A DNA stretch of 17,664 nt from the NCBI GenBank assembly GCA_012839665.1, contig DUMX01000305.1:1-17664 (forward strand). Reading direction: 5' to 3'. The notes below the pieces were generated by a model. It searched no databases. It was given only the letters and a program-made list of their open reading frames with translations, and was not told the origin of the DNA. The first letter of the stretch is position 1. The number at the start of each line of letters is the position of its first letter. A program made the translations under genes and the position numbers. Shown here piece after piece: positions 6,880 to 14,900 of the stretch. This DNA is from Gelria sp. (GTDB lineage: Bacteria > Bacillota > Syntrophomonadia > Syntrophomonadales > Syntrophomonadaceae).

Positions 6880-6963
6880 ACGGGAGCATCAGTAGGTAAC
6901 CGGAGCGAATATCTGAAGTGGACTAAAAAGCTGATACAAATATTAATGGAGGTGCATTTTTAA
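6880..6963 (+). other. Possible 27-codon leader ORF with ACG start, abutting the aldehyde dehydrogenase start
   Basis: AAGGAGGTGG (6866-6875) is a near-perfect ribosome site but has no standard start at normal distance; ACG (6880-6882) lies 7 nt after its GGAGG. The frame from that ACG is open for 27 codons and ends in a TAA that directly abuts the dehydrogenase ATG at 6964. The encoded peptide (beginning xGASVGNRSEYLKWTKK) is not recognised. It could be a translated leader peptide, a decayed small gene, or a ribosome site left by rearrangement. Other small frames nearby, such as ATG 6759 with 10 codons, lack a ribosome site. Confidence 0.2.
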
Positions 6964-8439
6964 ATGAATAAAGTATGGGATGATAGTTATAAACTTTTTA
7001 TTGATGGAAAATGGGTAGATGGGTCCGAAGGCAAGACCTTTGACGCCTATTGCCCGGCCAATGGCGAATTTCTGGCCACCTGCATAGATGGCAGCAAAGA
7101 AGATGTCGACATGGCGGTAAAGGCAGCTTGGAAAGCCTTTGAATCCTGGAAGAAAGTAAGTGCACAGGAAAGGTCCACAATCCTACTTAAAATTGCTGAC
7201 CTTATTGATGAGAATAAAGAAAAATTGGCTCTGGTAGAAACTATGGACAACGGTAAGCCCATTCGGGAAACCATGAATATTGACGTGCCTCTGGCATCCG
7301 ACCATTTCCGTTACTTTGCCGGTGCAGTTAGGACCGAAGAAGGCGAAGCCGTCATGATCGACGATAACCATTTGAGCATTATCCTGCGTGAGCCCATCGG
7401 TGTAGTAGGGCAAATTATTCCCTGGAACTTCCCCTTCCTGATGGCAGCCTGGAAAATAGCTCCGGCACTGGCTGCCGGTGACTGTGTAGTAATTAAACCA
7501 TCCTCAACTACTTCCCTTAGCATCCTGGAATTTGCCAAACTATTGGAAGGAGTTGTACCTGCTGGTGTAGTTAACGTAGTAACCGGAAGAGGTTCCACCA
7601 CCGGTAATTATATGTTGGAGCACCCGGACTTTAGTAAACTGGCTTTTACCGGTTCAACTGAAGTAGGTTATGAAATTGCCGATGCTGCTGCCAAGAAACT
7701 GATTCCTGCTACCCTGGAATTGGGCGGCAAATCAGCCAACATTTATTTCCCCGACTGCCCCTGGGACAAGGGTGTTGAAGGTACAGCCATGGGTATCCTC
7801 TTTAACCAGGGTCAGGTCTGCTGCGCCGGGTCCCGGGTATTTGTCCATGAAGACATTTACGACCGTTTCCTGGATGCCATGATTGAGACATTTAAGAAAG
7901 TTAAAGTGGGTCTGCCCTGGGAAGAGGACGCCGTAATGGGTTGCCAGGTTAACCAGGGCCAGCTGCAAAAGATATTAGATTATGTGGAAATTGGGCAAAA
8001 AGAAGGTGCTCGTCTAGCTTTGGGCGGTAAGCGTATAATCGAAAATGGCCTCGACAAAGGTTGTTTCATGGAGCCTACCATCCTGGCCGATGTAACCAAC
8101 GACATGAGAGTAGCCCAGGAAGAAATATTTGGACCAGTAGTCGTAGTAATTAAATTCAAAGATGAAGACGAAGTAATTAAAATGGCCAATGACAGTGAAT
8201 ACGGCCTCGGCGGTGCCGTTTGGACCAAGGATATCAATCGTGCGCTGCGAGTAGCCAGAGCAGTTGAAACCGGCCGTATGTGGATAAACAACTACAATAA
8301 CCTGCCGGCTCACGCTCCCTTTGGCGGATACAAGAAATCCGGAATTGGCCGTGAAACTCATAAGATGATGCTCGACCATTACAGCCAGAAAAAGAACATC
8401 TTTATTAGCTTAAGCGAAGACAAGTTAGGTCTGTACTAA
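6964..8439 (+). CDS. Aldehyde dehydrogenase (ALDH superfamily, AcoD/DhaS-like)
   Basis: A 491-residue NAD(P)+-dependent aldehyde dehydrogenase oxidising an aldehyde to its carboxylic acid in the cytoplasm. Landmarks: VETMDNGKPIRE (91-102), IIPWNFP with oxyanion Asn155, the cofactor-site Lys178, FTGSTEVG (228-235), general-base Glu252 in LELGG, catalytic Cys286 in NQGQVCCAGS, and EEIFGPV plus PFGGYKKSGIGRE near the C-terminus. The length is typical. The residue three after Lys178 is Ser181 (KPSS), where NAD-preferring ALDHs usually carry Glu, so NADP+ use is possible. The ATG has GGAGGTG 8 nt upstream. Expression should depend on the sigma-54 promoter at 6692-6708, probably through the AcoR-type activator, which fits an acetaldehyde-type or related substrate. 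A strong stem-loop follows the gene. Confidence 0.92.
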   Translation: MNKVWDDSYKLFIDGKWVDGSEGKTFDAYCPANGEFLATCIDGSKEDVDMAVKAAWKAFESWKKVSAQERSTILLKIADLIDENKEKLALVETMDNGKPIRETMNIDVPLASDHFRYFAGAVRTEEGEAVMIDDNHLSIILREPIGVVGQIIPWNFPFLMAAWKIAPALAAGDCVVIKPSSTTSLSILEFAKLLEGVVPAGVVNVVTGRGSTTGNYMLEHPDFSKLAFTGSTEVGYEIADAAAKKLIPATLELGGKSANIYFPDCPWDKGVEGTAMGILFNQGQVCCAGSRVFVHEDIYDRFLDAMIETFKKVKVGLPWEEDAVMGCQVNQGQLQKILDYVEIGQKEGARLALGGKRIIENGLDKGCFMEPTILADVTNDMRVAQEEIFGPVVVVIKFKDEDEVIKMANDSEYGLGGAVWTKDINRALRVARAVETGRMWINNYNNLPAHAPFGGYKKSGIGRETHKMMLDHYSQKKNIFISLSEDKLGLY

Positions 8440-8448
8440 AAACAATCC

Positions 8449-8478
8449 ACCCCGGCTGATTTTTAAGTCAGCCGGGGT
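8449..8478 (+). terminator. Strong GC-rich stem-loop after the aldehyde dehydrogenase gene
   Basis: ACCCCGGCTGA (8449-8459) pairs perfectly with TCAGCCGGGGT (8468-8478), an 11-bp stem with an 8-nt loop rich in T. It starts 9 bp after the stop codon. No T-run follows, so it is either a non-canonical terminator or an mRNA 3'-end stabiliser. It probably separates the sigma-54 transcript from nadK. Confidence 0.65.
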
Positions 8479-8531
8479 AAATCCCAATACTTCAAGCAAA
8501 GCAATGTTGCAAAGTAAGGGGCAATACTAAG

Positions 8532-9353
8532 ATGAAGGTTATCATTATCAGTAAAAAAGATAGCAGGGCCCGGGCTATGGCCGGCGACTTGAACCGGCGC
8601 TTGACCAGGTATGGGGCCAAATCAGAGATTATAGAAAACCTCCATTCTACATCTATAAAACATGCAGACCTGGCTTTTGTACTGGGTGGAGACGGTACCA
8701 TTTTAAGGGTAGCTCATGCTTTGGCTGGAAAGGACATTCCCATTCTGGGGGTAAACTTCGGTCGGGTAGGCTATCTTACCAGTATAGAACCGGAACAGTT
8801 GTGGCCGGCGTTAGAGTTATTAATTACCGACCAATATCACATAGATGACAGGCGGATGTTGGAGGTTAGTTTGCAAAAAGGTAAAGATACCTGCTTATTC
8901 GAACCTGCTTTAAATGACATGGTAATCAAGATAATTAGCCCCCAGGTGGTAGATATTAAATTACAGATAAATGACAGACCTGCTCGATACCTGCGGGGAG
9001 ATGGAATAATATGTGCTACTCCAACCGGGTCAACCGCTTATTCACTATCAGCCGGGGGACCAGTAGTAGACACGGATCTTCCTGTCCTGATAGTAACTCC
9101 CATATGTGCACAGTTAAGAACATTGCCTCCCCTGGTGGTAAGTGCTGATGCCCAGATTAAGTTGCAGATTATTAGCAATCATTCCACCTGCCTGGCCATG
9201 GATGGGGAAGTAAAAGCAACATTGGACAGGGGAGATAAAGTTACAGTAAGCCAGTCGGCTGTGGTAACACATATTATTCGCATTGACTCGCACCGGTTGC
9301 GGAGTGGTCCCACCGACAATTATCTTAGAAATTTGGAATTAGTATCACTGTGA
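8532..9353 (+). CDS. nadK: NAD kinase
   Basis: A 273-residue ATP/polyphosphate-type NAD kinase that makes NADP+ from NAD+ in the cytoplasm. Signatures: GGDGT (52-56), GVNFGRVGYLT (73-83), and DGIICATPTGSTAYSLSAGGP (split around 157-177). The length is normal. Two family positions are unusual: the conserved Asn-Glu pair is Asn128-Asp129 (LNDMV), and the loop usually reading PICPHxLxxRP reads PICAQLRTLPP (190-200), losing the His and Arg. The ATG at 8532 has only a modest upstream AAGGGG. It lies after the dehydrogenase stem-loop and before a separate promoter for the transhydrogenase genes. In many clostridia nadK sits near recN and argR, so this neighbourhood is different and suggests a link to NADP(H) balance. 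Confidence 0.92.
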   Translation: MKVIIISKKDSRARAMAGDLNRRLTRYGAKSEIIENLHSTSIKHADLAFVLGGDGTILRVAHALAGKDIPILGVNFGRVGYLTSIEPEQLWPALELLITDQYHIDDRRMLEVSLQKGKDTCLFEPALNDMVIKIISPQVVDIKLQINDRPARYLRGDGIICATPTGSTAYSLSAGGPVVDTDLPVLIVTPICAQLRTLPPLVVSADAQIKLQIISNHSTCLAMDGEVKATLDRGDKVTVSQSAVVTHIIRIDSHRLRSGPTDNYLRNLELVSL

Positions 9354-9420
9354 AGTGGGGAGAAACCCCTATTTTCGCAGGATATACCAGGAAGTACCCA
9401 TAAAAATCTGTAACAAGGAT

Positions 9421-9468
9421 GTACCTATTGACACAATTGAGGTACAGTATATATGTCTGGTAGACATA
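9421..9468 (+). promoter_or_regulatory. Sigma-A promoter with two overlapping palindromes ahead of the nuoE-like gene
   Basis: TTGACA (9428-9433) and TATATG (9450-9455) have a 16-bp spacer. GTACCT (9421-9426) and AGGTAC (9440-9445) form an inverted repeat bracketing the -35. TATGTCT (9452-9458) and AGACATA (9462-9468) form a perfect palindrome with a 3-bp centre over the -10 and start site. Both look like repressor operators. They do not match the Rex consensus (TTGTGAA-N6-TTCACAA) or the FNR consensus. The leader to the gene is about 125 nt. Confidence 0.55.
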
Positions 9469-9586
9469 CTCTAAAGGTTAAACACAACCACCGACAGCCC
9501 CTTAATAGCGATCGCAGGGAGCATCTGTGTGCCCTGTGGGTGTGTCAAAAAAAATCACCACCAGAAAGGAGAGGGTTAATATCAAT

Positions 9587-10126
9587 ATGCTATGTAATTG
9601 CCAAAAAGAAAAACAAAACCAAACGGCTGACTCTCCTGATTTGAGCATATTGGATGAGGTACTGGATGAGTACCGCGACCAGGCTGGCAGCCTGGTAACC
9701 GTTTTACAAAAAGCCCAGGATTTATACGGCTATTTGCCGCTTACCGTACTGCGCCATATAGCCGAAGAAATGAACATCAAACCGGCGCAGGTATACGGGG
9801 TGGCTACCTTCTACACCCAATTTCGCCTGACCCCGGTAGGAAAACACGTAATCCTCTTGTGCCAGGGCACCGCCTGCCATGTAAACGGCTCCGAGCGCAT
9901 AGAAACTGCCCTGTGCCAGGAACTAAAAATAAAGCCGGGAGAAACTACCCCGGATAAACTATTTACCCTCACCAATGTAGCCTGTTTAGGATGCTGTAGC
10001 CTGGCTCCGGTAATGATGATAAACGGGCAGGCCTATGGTCCTCTAACCCCGGATCAGGCCGTGCGCATAATAAAAGACCTCTATGCCCGTGAACAACAGG
10101 CCAGCGAGGGAGGCGAGAACGCATGA
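9587..10126 (+). CDS. NuoE/HydC-like [2Fe-2S] thioredoxin-fold subunit
   Basis: A 179-residue homologue of the 24-kDa complex I subunit NuoE and of HydC/HndA. It passes electrons between the FMN subunit and other partners of a soluble NAD(P)H complex. A helical N-terminal domain (about 18-82, with YGYLP and GVATFYTQF) precedes a thioredoxin-like domain with the [2Fe-2S] ligands Cys92, Cys97, Cys133 and Cys137 (C-x4-C and CLGCC). The N-terminus has an extra CNC (3-5) not needed for that cluster. The frame is open upstream to 9527, but ATG 9587 is chosen: AAAGGAGAGG (9565-9574) lies 12 nt upstream and the upstream codons resemble no family member. The stop overlaps the next ATG (ATGA), so translation is coupled. 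Confidence 0.9.
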   Translation: MLCNCQKEKQNQTADSPDLSILDEVLDEYRDQAGSLVTVLQKAQDLYGYLPLTVLRHIAEEMNIKPAQVYGVATFYTQFRLTPVGKHVILLCQGTACHVNGSERIETALCQELKIKPGETTPDKLFTLTNVACLGCCSLAPVMMINGQAYGPLTPDQAVRIIKDLYAREQQASEGGENA

Positions 10127-11886
10127 AAATACGTATAGGATTAGGTAGTTGTGGCATCGCAGCAGGTGCCCTGAAAGTAATGGAAGCCCTGCAAGAAGAA
10201 CTTAATAACCACAACCTGGATATAGAAATACAGCAAACCGGGTGCATTGGCATGTGTCATAACGAACCTCTGCTAGATATAATTGATGACAATGGCCAAA
10301 CTTATACTTACGGTAAAATTAAAGAAAAAGATATCAAAGCCATAATTGAACAACATGTCCTGGAAGGAAACCCGGTAGAAAAATACCTGGTCCACAGCAG
10401 TTCAAACCCTAATAATTTTTTAGCCGAACAAGTCAGAGTAGCCTTGAGAAACTGCGGCATCATTGACCCCGAAAAAATTGAACATTATATAGACCGGGGC
10501 GGTTATGAGGCCCTTAAAAAAGCTATAACCGATATGAGCCCGGAAGAAATAATAGAAGAAATAAAAATATCAGGCTTAAGAGGCCGGGGCGGAGCCGGGT
10601 TTCCCACCTGGTTTAAATGGAATGCGACCCGTAATAACCCCGGTAACATCAAATATATAGTATGCAACGCTGACGAAGGCGACCCCGGAGCCTTTATGGA
10701 CCGCAGCGTATTAGAAAGCGACCCCCATTCTGTACTTGAGGGAATGGCCATAGCCGGATACGCCGTAGGTGCACATGAAGGCATAATCTACTGCCGGGCT
10801 GAATACCCCCTGGCTATTCGCAGACTAGAAATTGCCATAAAACAAGCCCAAGCTAAAGAACTGTTGGGCAGCAGCATACTGGGAACTCCCTTTTCCTTTG
10901 ATATCAAAATAAAACAAGGAGCCGGAGCTTTTGTCTGCGGTGAAGAAACTGCCCTTATTGCCTCCTTGGAAGGTGAGCGCGGAATGCCCCGCCTAAAACC
11001 CCCGTTTCCGGCCCAATCCGGTTATTGGGGCAGACCAACCAACATCAACAATGTTGAAACTCTGGCTAACGTGCCCTGGATAATAGCCGAAGGTGGCCAG
11101 GCCTTTGCCGTCAGGGGAAGTGAAACCAGCAAAGGTACTAAAGTATTTGCCCTGGCCGGAAAAATCAATCGCGGCGGCCTGGTGGAAGTACCCATGGGAC
11201 TAAGCCTGAGAGATGTAATATATAAAATTGGCGGTGGCATCAAAGAGAACCGCAACTTCAAAGCCGTACAGCTGGGCGGACCCTCCGGCGGCTGCATACC
11301 GGCAGCTCTCCTGGACACCCCGGTAGAATACGAATCCATCACCCAAACCGGAGCCATAATGGGTTCAGGTGGTATGGTAGTAATGGATGAAACCACCTGT
11401 ATGGTAGACGTAGCCCGGTTCTTCTTAGATTTCACCCAGAAAGAATCTTGTGGCAAATGCGTCCAGTGCCGGATTGGTACAAAACGCATGCTGGAAATAC
11501 TGGAACGCATCTGTGAAGGCGAAGGACAACCGGGAGATATCGAATTGCTGCAGGAAATAGCCCTCAAGGTAGGGGAAGGCTCCCTTTGCGGTTTGGGGCA
11601 GAGCGCTCCCAATCCGGTACTAACGACCATACGCTACTTTCGGGAAGAATACGAGGCTCATATTAACGAGAAAAGATGCCCGGCTATGCAGTGCAAAGCC
11701 CTCATCACTTACCGTATCGACCCTGACAAATGCAAAGGCTGCAGTTTATGCGCCAAAAAATGCCCGGTTAACTGTATTAAGGGTGAAAGGAAAAAACCCT
11801 ATGTTATTGACCAGGAGCAGTGCATAAAATGCGGCAACTGCATAGAAGTATGCCCTACTAAATGGGCAGCCGTAATAGTTGAGTAA
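10123..11886 (+). CDS. NuoF/HydB-like NADH-binding FMN iron-sulfur subunit
   Basis: A 587-residue flavoprotein of the HydB/HndC/StnA type, the site where NADH meets FMN in bifurcating hydrogenases and transhydrogenases. Domains: an N-terminal thioredoxin-like [2Fe-2S] domain (Cys10, Cys41, Cys45; CGIAAGA motif), the NuoF core with GRGGAGFP (154-161) and NADEGDPGAFMDR (182-194), an SLBB region, the [4Fe-4S] site ESCGKCVQC (441-449) with Cys489, and a C-terminal 2x[4Fe-4S] ferredoxin (Cys537, 540, 543, 547 and Cys567, 570, 573, 577). This multidomain layout is that of soluble bifurcating complexes, not of membrane complex I NuoF. Its ATG overlaps the nuoE-like stop. The large-subunit gene starts 18 bp downstream. 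Confidence 0.93.
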   Translation: MKIRIGLGSCGIAAGALKVMEALQEELNNHNLDIEIQQTGCIGMCHNEPLLDIIDDNGQTYTYGKIKEKDIKAIIEQHVLEGNPVEKYLVHSSSNPNNFLAEQVRVALRNCGIIDPEKIEHYIDRGGYEALKKAITDMSPEEIIEEIKISGLRGRGGAGFPTWFKWNATRNNPGNIKYIVCNADEGDPGAFMDRSVLESDPHSVLEGMAIAGYAVGAHEGIIYCRAEYPLAIRRLEIAIKQAQAKELLGSSILGTPFSFDIKIKQGAGAFVCGEETALIASLEGERGMPRLKPPFPAQSGYWGRPTNINNVETLANVPWIIAEGGQAFAVRGSETSKGTKVFALAGKINRGGLVEVPMGLSLRDVIYKIGGGIKENRNFKAVQLGGPSGGCIPAALLDTPVEYESITQTGAIMGSGGMVVMDETTCMVDVARFFLDFTQKESCGKCVQCRIGTKRMLEILERICEGEGQPGDIELLQEIALKVGEGSLCGLGQSAPNPVLTTIRYFREEYEAHINEKRCPAMQCKALITYRIDPDKCKGCSLCAKKCPVNCIKGERKKPYVIDQEQCIKCGNCIEVCPTKWAAVIVE

Positions 11887-11904
11887 GTGGAAGGAGGGAG
11901 ACAA

Positions 11905-14900
11905 GTGTTTAAAATAAACATTGACGGAAAAGAAATAAAAGGTTTTAAAGGGCAAACCATACTGGATGTAGCCCGGGAAAACAACATTAATATACCTACC
12001 CTGTGCTATGATGAACGGGTAAAAATATACGGCGGCTGCGGCCTGTGCGTAGTAGAAGCCGAAGGTAACCCTAAACTATTAAGAGCCTGTGCTACTGAAA
12101 TTACTCCCGGTATGGTCATCAGCACTAATAACGAACGTATCCGAGCATCTCGTAAGATGACCTTAGAACTGCTATTATCAGACCATATCGGTGACTGCCG
12201 CGGGTCCTGTATCAATGCCTGCCCGGCCCATACCGATTGCCAAGGTTATGTAGGCTTAATCGCCAATAGAGAATACCGAGAAGCAGTTAAACTGATAAAA
12301 GAGAAATTACCCCTTCCCGCCAGTCTGGGAAGAGTATGTCCTCACCCTTGTGAAACCGCCTGCCGCTGGCAGCTGGTGGAAGACCCCATAGCTATTGCCG
12401 CCTTAAAATATTGGGTGGCAGATATGGATTTAGAAAGTGATAATCCCTATGTACCAGAGATAAAACCGCCTACCGGCAAAAAAGTAGGTATAGTCGGAGC
12501 TGGTCCTGCCGGACTGACGGCCGCCTACTTTCTGGCGCAAGCCGGGCACGAAGTAATAATATATGACGCCATGCCTGCAGGCGGCGGCATGCTGCGCTAC
12601 GGCATACCTGAATACCGTTTACCTAAAGCCATACTGGATAAAGAAATAAAACTAATTGAGCAAATGGGAGTAAAATTCCAATACAATACCCGCATCGGTA
12701 CCGACATTAGCCTGGAACACTTAATCCAGAAAAACGATGCTGTTTTCATAGGCATTGGAGCCTGGTTAAGCTCAGATATGCGGGCTAAAGGCGAAGACCT
12801 CCCTGGAGTAATGGGAGGCATAGATTTCTTAAGAGAAGTAGCCTTACATGGCACCGTAGAAATAGGGGGCACTGTAGCCATAGTCGGCGGCGGCAACACC
12901 GCTATGGATGCTGCCCGTACCGCTGTCCGGCTGGGAGCTGAAAAAGTAATGGTTCTCTACCGCAGAACTAGAGCCGAAATGCCGGCTGAAGATATAGAAA
13001 TAATTGAGGCTGAAGAAGAAGGCGTAGAATTCAGGTTCCTGGTAGCACCTATCGAAATACTGGATCGAGGCGGTAAAGCCGGAGCCATCCATTTGCAAAA
13101 AATGCAATTAGGCGAGCCCGACTCTTCCGGTCGAAGAAGACCGGTGCCTATCCCCGGAGAGGAAGAAACTATTGAAGTAGATACCATAATAAGCGCTATC
13201 GGGCAGAAAGTAGACCCCCGGGGTTTAGAAAAACTGGGATTAAGCAAATGGGGAAGCATTGACGTAGATGAAGACACCCTGGTTACCAATATCCCCAAAG
13301 TATTTGCCGGGGGAGACGGGGTAACCGGCCCTCAAATAGCTATTGATGCCGTTGCCCAGGGTGGAAAAGCTGCCCAGTCCATCATCCGCTACCTTAATGG
13401 AGACTCCATCAAGGTAAAAGAAAAATATCTGGCCGAGCAAAACAACTTGACGGAAGAAGACTTTGCCGGTTATGAAAAAATAGCCCGTATGCAGATGCCA
13501 CATCTGGACCCTGAAATAAGACGCCATAACTTCAGAGAAGTAAACCTTGAGATACCCGAAGCAGACGTTGTAGCTGAAGCCAACCGCTGCCTGGAATGCG
13601 GTTGCAAAGACTACTTTGAATGTCGTTTGATAAAATATGCCGGTGACTATGAGGTCCAACCGCAGCGCATTGAAGGCGATAAGCGCCAGGAAAAACTTAA
13701 GGAAAGCCATCCTTTTATAGAAAGGAACTCGGAAAAGTGCATACTTTGCGGACTATGTGTAAGAATTTGTGACGAAGTTATGGGAGTAACCGCATTAGGT
13801 TTAGTCCACCGTGGTTTCGAAAGCGTAGTCGCTCCGGAATTTAACCTGCCCCTTAACCAGACTCCCTGTATAAGCTGTGGGCAGTGTGTAAGCGTATGTC
13901 CTACTGGAGCACTGATGGAACACTACCCCATAACCAAGAACCTGCCGCTTGAACTAACAGAAACCGAGAGCGTCTGTTCCTTCTGCAGCACCGGCTGTGA
14001 ACCGGTAATAAACAGCAAAGGCAGTCTCATAGTCAGAAACGTTCCTAAAAAAGACGGTCTCCTCTGCCGTAAAGGCCGTTTCGGTTTTGAGGCTTTCAGT
14101 AAAGGCCGGATTGATAAACCTATGGTACGTCGCAACGGTAAGCTGGTAGAAGTAAGCTTTGCAGAAGCCTACAAGATGGCCACCAAAACTGCCCAGAGTA
14201 TAACAGCCAGATATTCCAGTTCCGCCCTGGCAGTAATGATATCCCCCGCTTACACTTTAGAAGAGGCGGCAGCTGCAGCAGGATTTGCCAAACTAGCGCT
14301 TAAAACCGGGAACCTGAGTAGTTTTACCCGCTATTCCGCAAGGGGATTAGCTGAAGTAATGGGAGGAAAAATCCCGGTATCAAGTTTTGAAGAACTGAAC
14401 AGCACTAACTTAATCCTGGCCGTAGGATCGTTTAACCGAAGTCCAATAGCTGCAGTTAAAATACGGCAGGCCGTACAGGCCGGAGCAAAACTTATGGCCA
14501 TAAGCCCTGAAGATACCCTGTTTGATAACCTGGCAGAAGTAATCATCAATCTGGAAAATAATACTGACATTTTAAAAGAAATATTAGCAGCAGCTATTAC
14601 CGAAGGATTAACAGTTAATAACGCAGATAAGATATATGGTTACGATAATTTAAAGACTGAACTAAAATCAACTAATCCCGGAGCAGAGTCGTTAAATATT
14701 GCCCAAGCGTTTGCCGGGGCTAAAAAAGCTATAATAATAGTTGATGGTCATGAGGTAACTCAGGCTGGAACCCAGTTACTAACTAACCTGGCCTTAATCA
14801 CCGGCAAAATCGGCTCTCCCCGTAACGGCATTATTGTAGTAACTCCGGGAGCCAATCATTTAGGATTGTGGAATTTGGGCATTACTGCTTGCGGCTGCAA

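Larger units (their letters stand above)
6499..6963 (+). other. 465-bp regulatory region and leader ahead of the aldehyde dehydrogenase gene
   Basis: This long gap without a clear gene holds, in order: two related 10-bp boxes (6551-6593), an AT-rich spacer (about 6603-6660), a sigma-54 promoter (6692-6708), a leader repeat (6792-6840), a strong ribosome binding site followed by a near-cognate ACG (6866-6882), and the aldehyde dehydrogenase ribosome site GGAGGTG (6949-6955). With transcription starting near 6719, the untranslated leader would be about 245 nt. I recognise no known riboswitch or T-box in it. Confidence 0.7.

Noticed and set aside
9357..9370. A hairpin (GGGG, AGAAA, CCCC) after nadK as a terminator
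   Set aside because: The stem is only 4 bp and there is no T-run, too weak to call.
9508..9515. GCGATCGC octamer (HIP1-like)
   Set aside because: A single occurrence of an 8-bp palindrome is compatible with chance.
9453..9644. A plus-strand 63-codon frame across the nuoE-like leader
   Set aside because: Its ATG lies within the -10 element and palindrome, there is no ribosome site, and it overlaps the start of the nuoE-like gene in another frame.
11022..11630. A 202-codon open frame on the minus strand
   Set aside because: It lies inside the NuoF-like gene, whose motifs are unmistakable. The minus frame is rich in Pro/Ser/Leu without family motifs, as expected for a frame opposite a GC-richer coding strand.
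13240..13710. A 156-codon minus-strand open frame
   Set aside because: It is antisense to the GltD-like and ferredoxin part of the large subunit. No ribosome site or recognisable motif.
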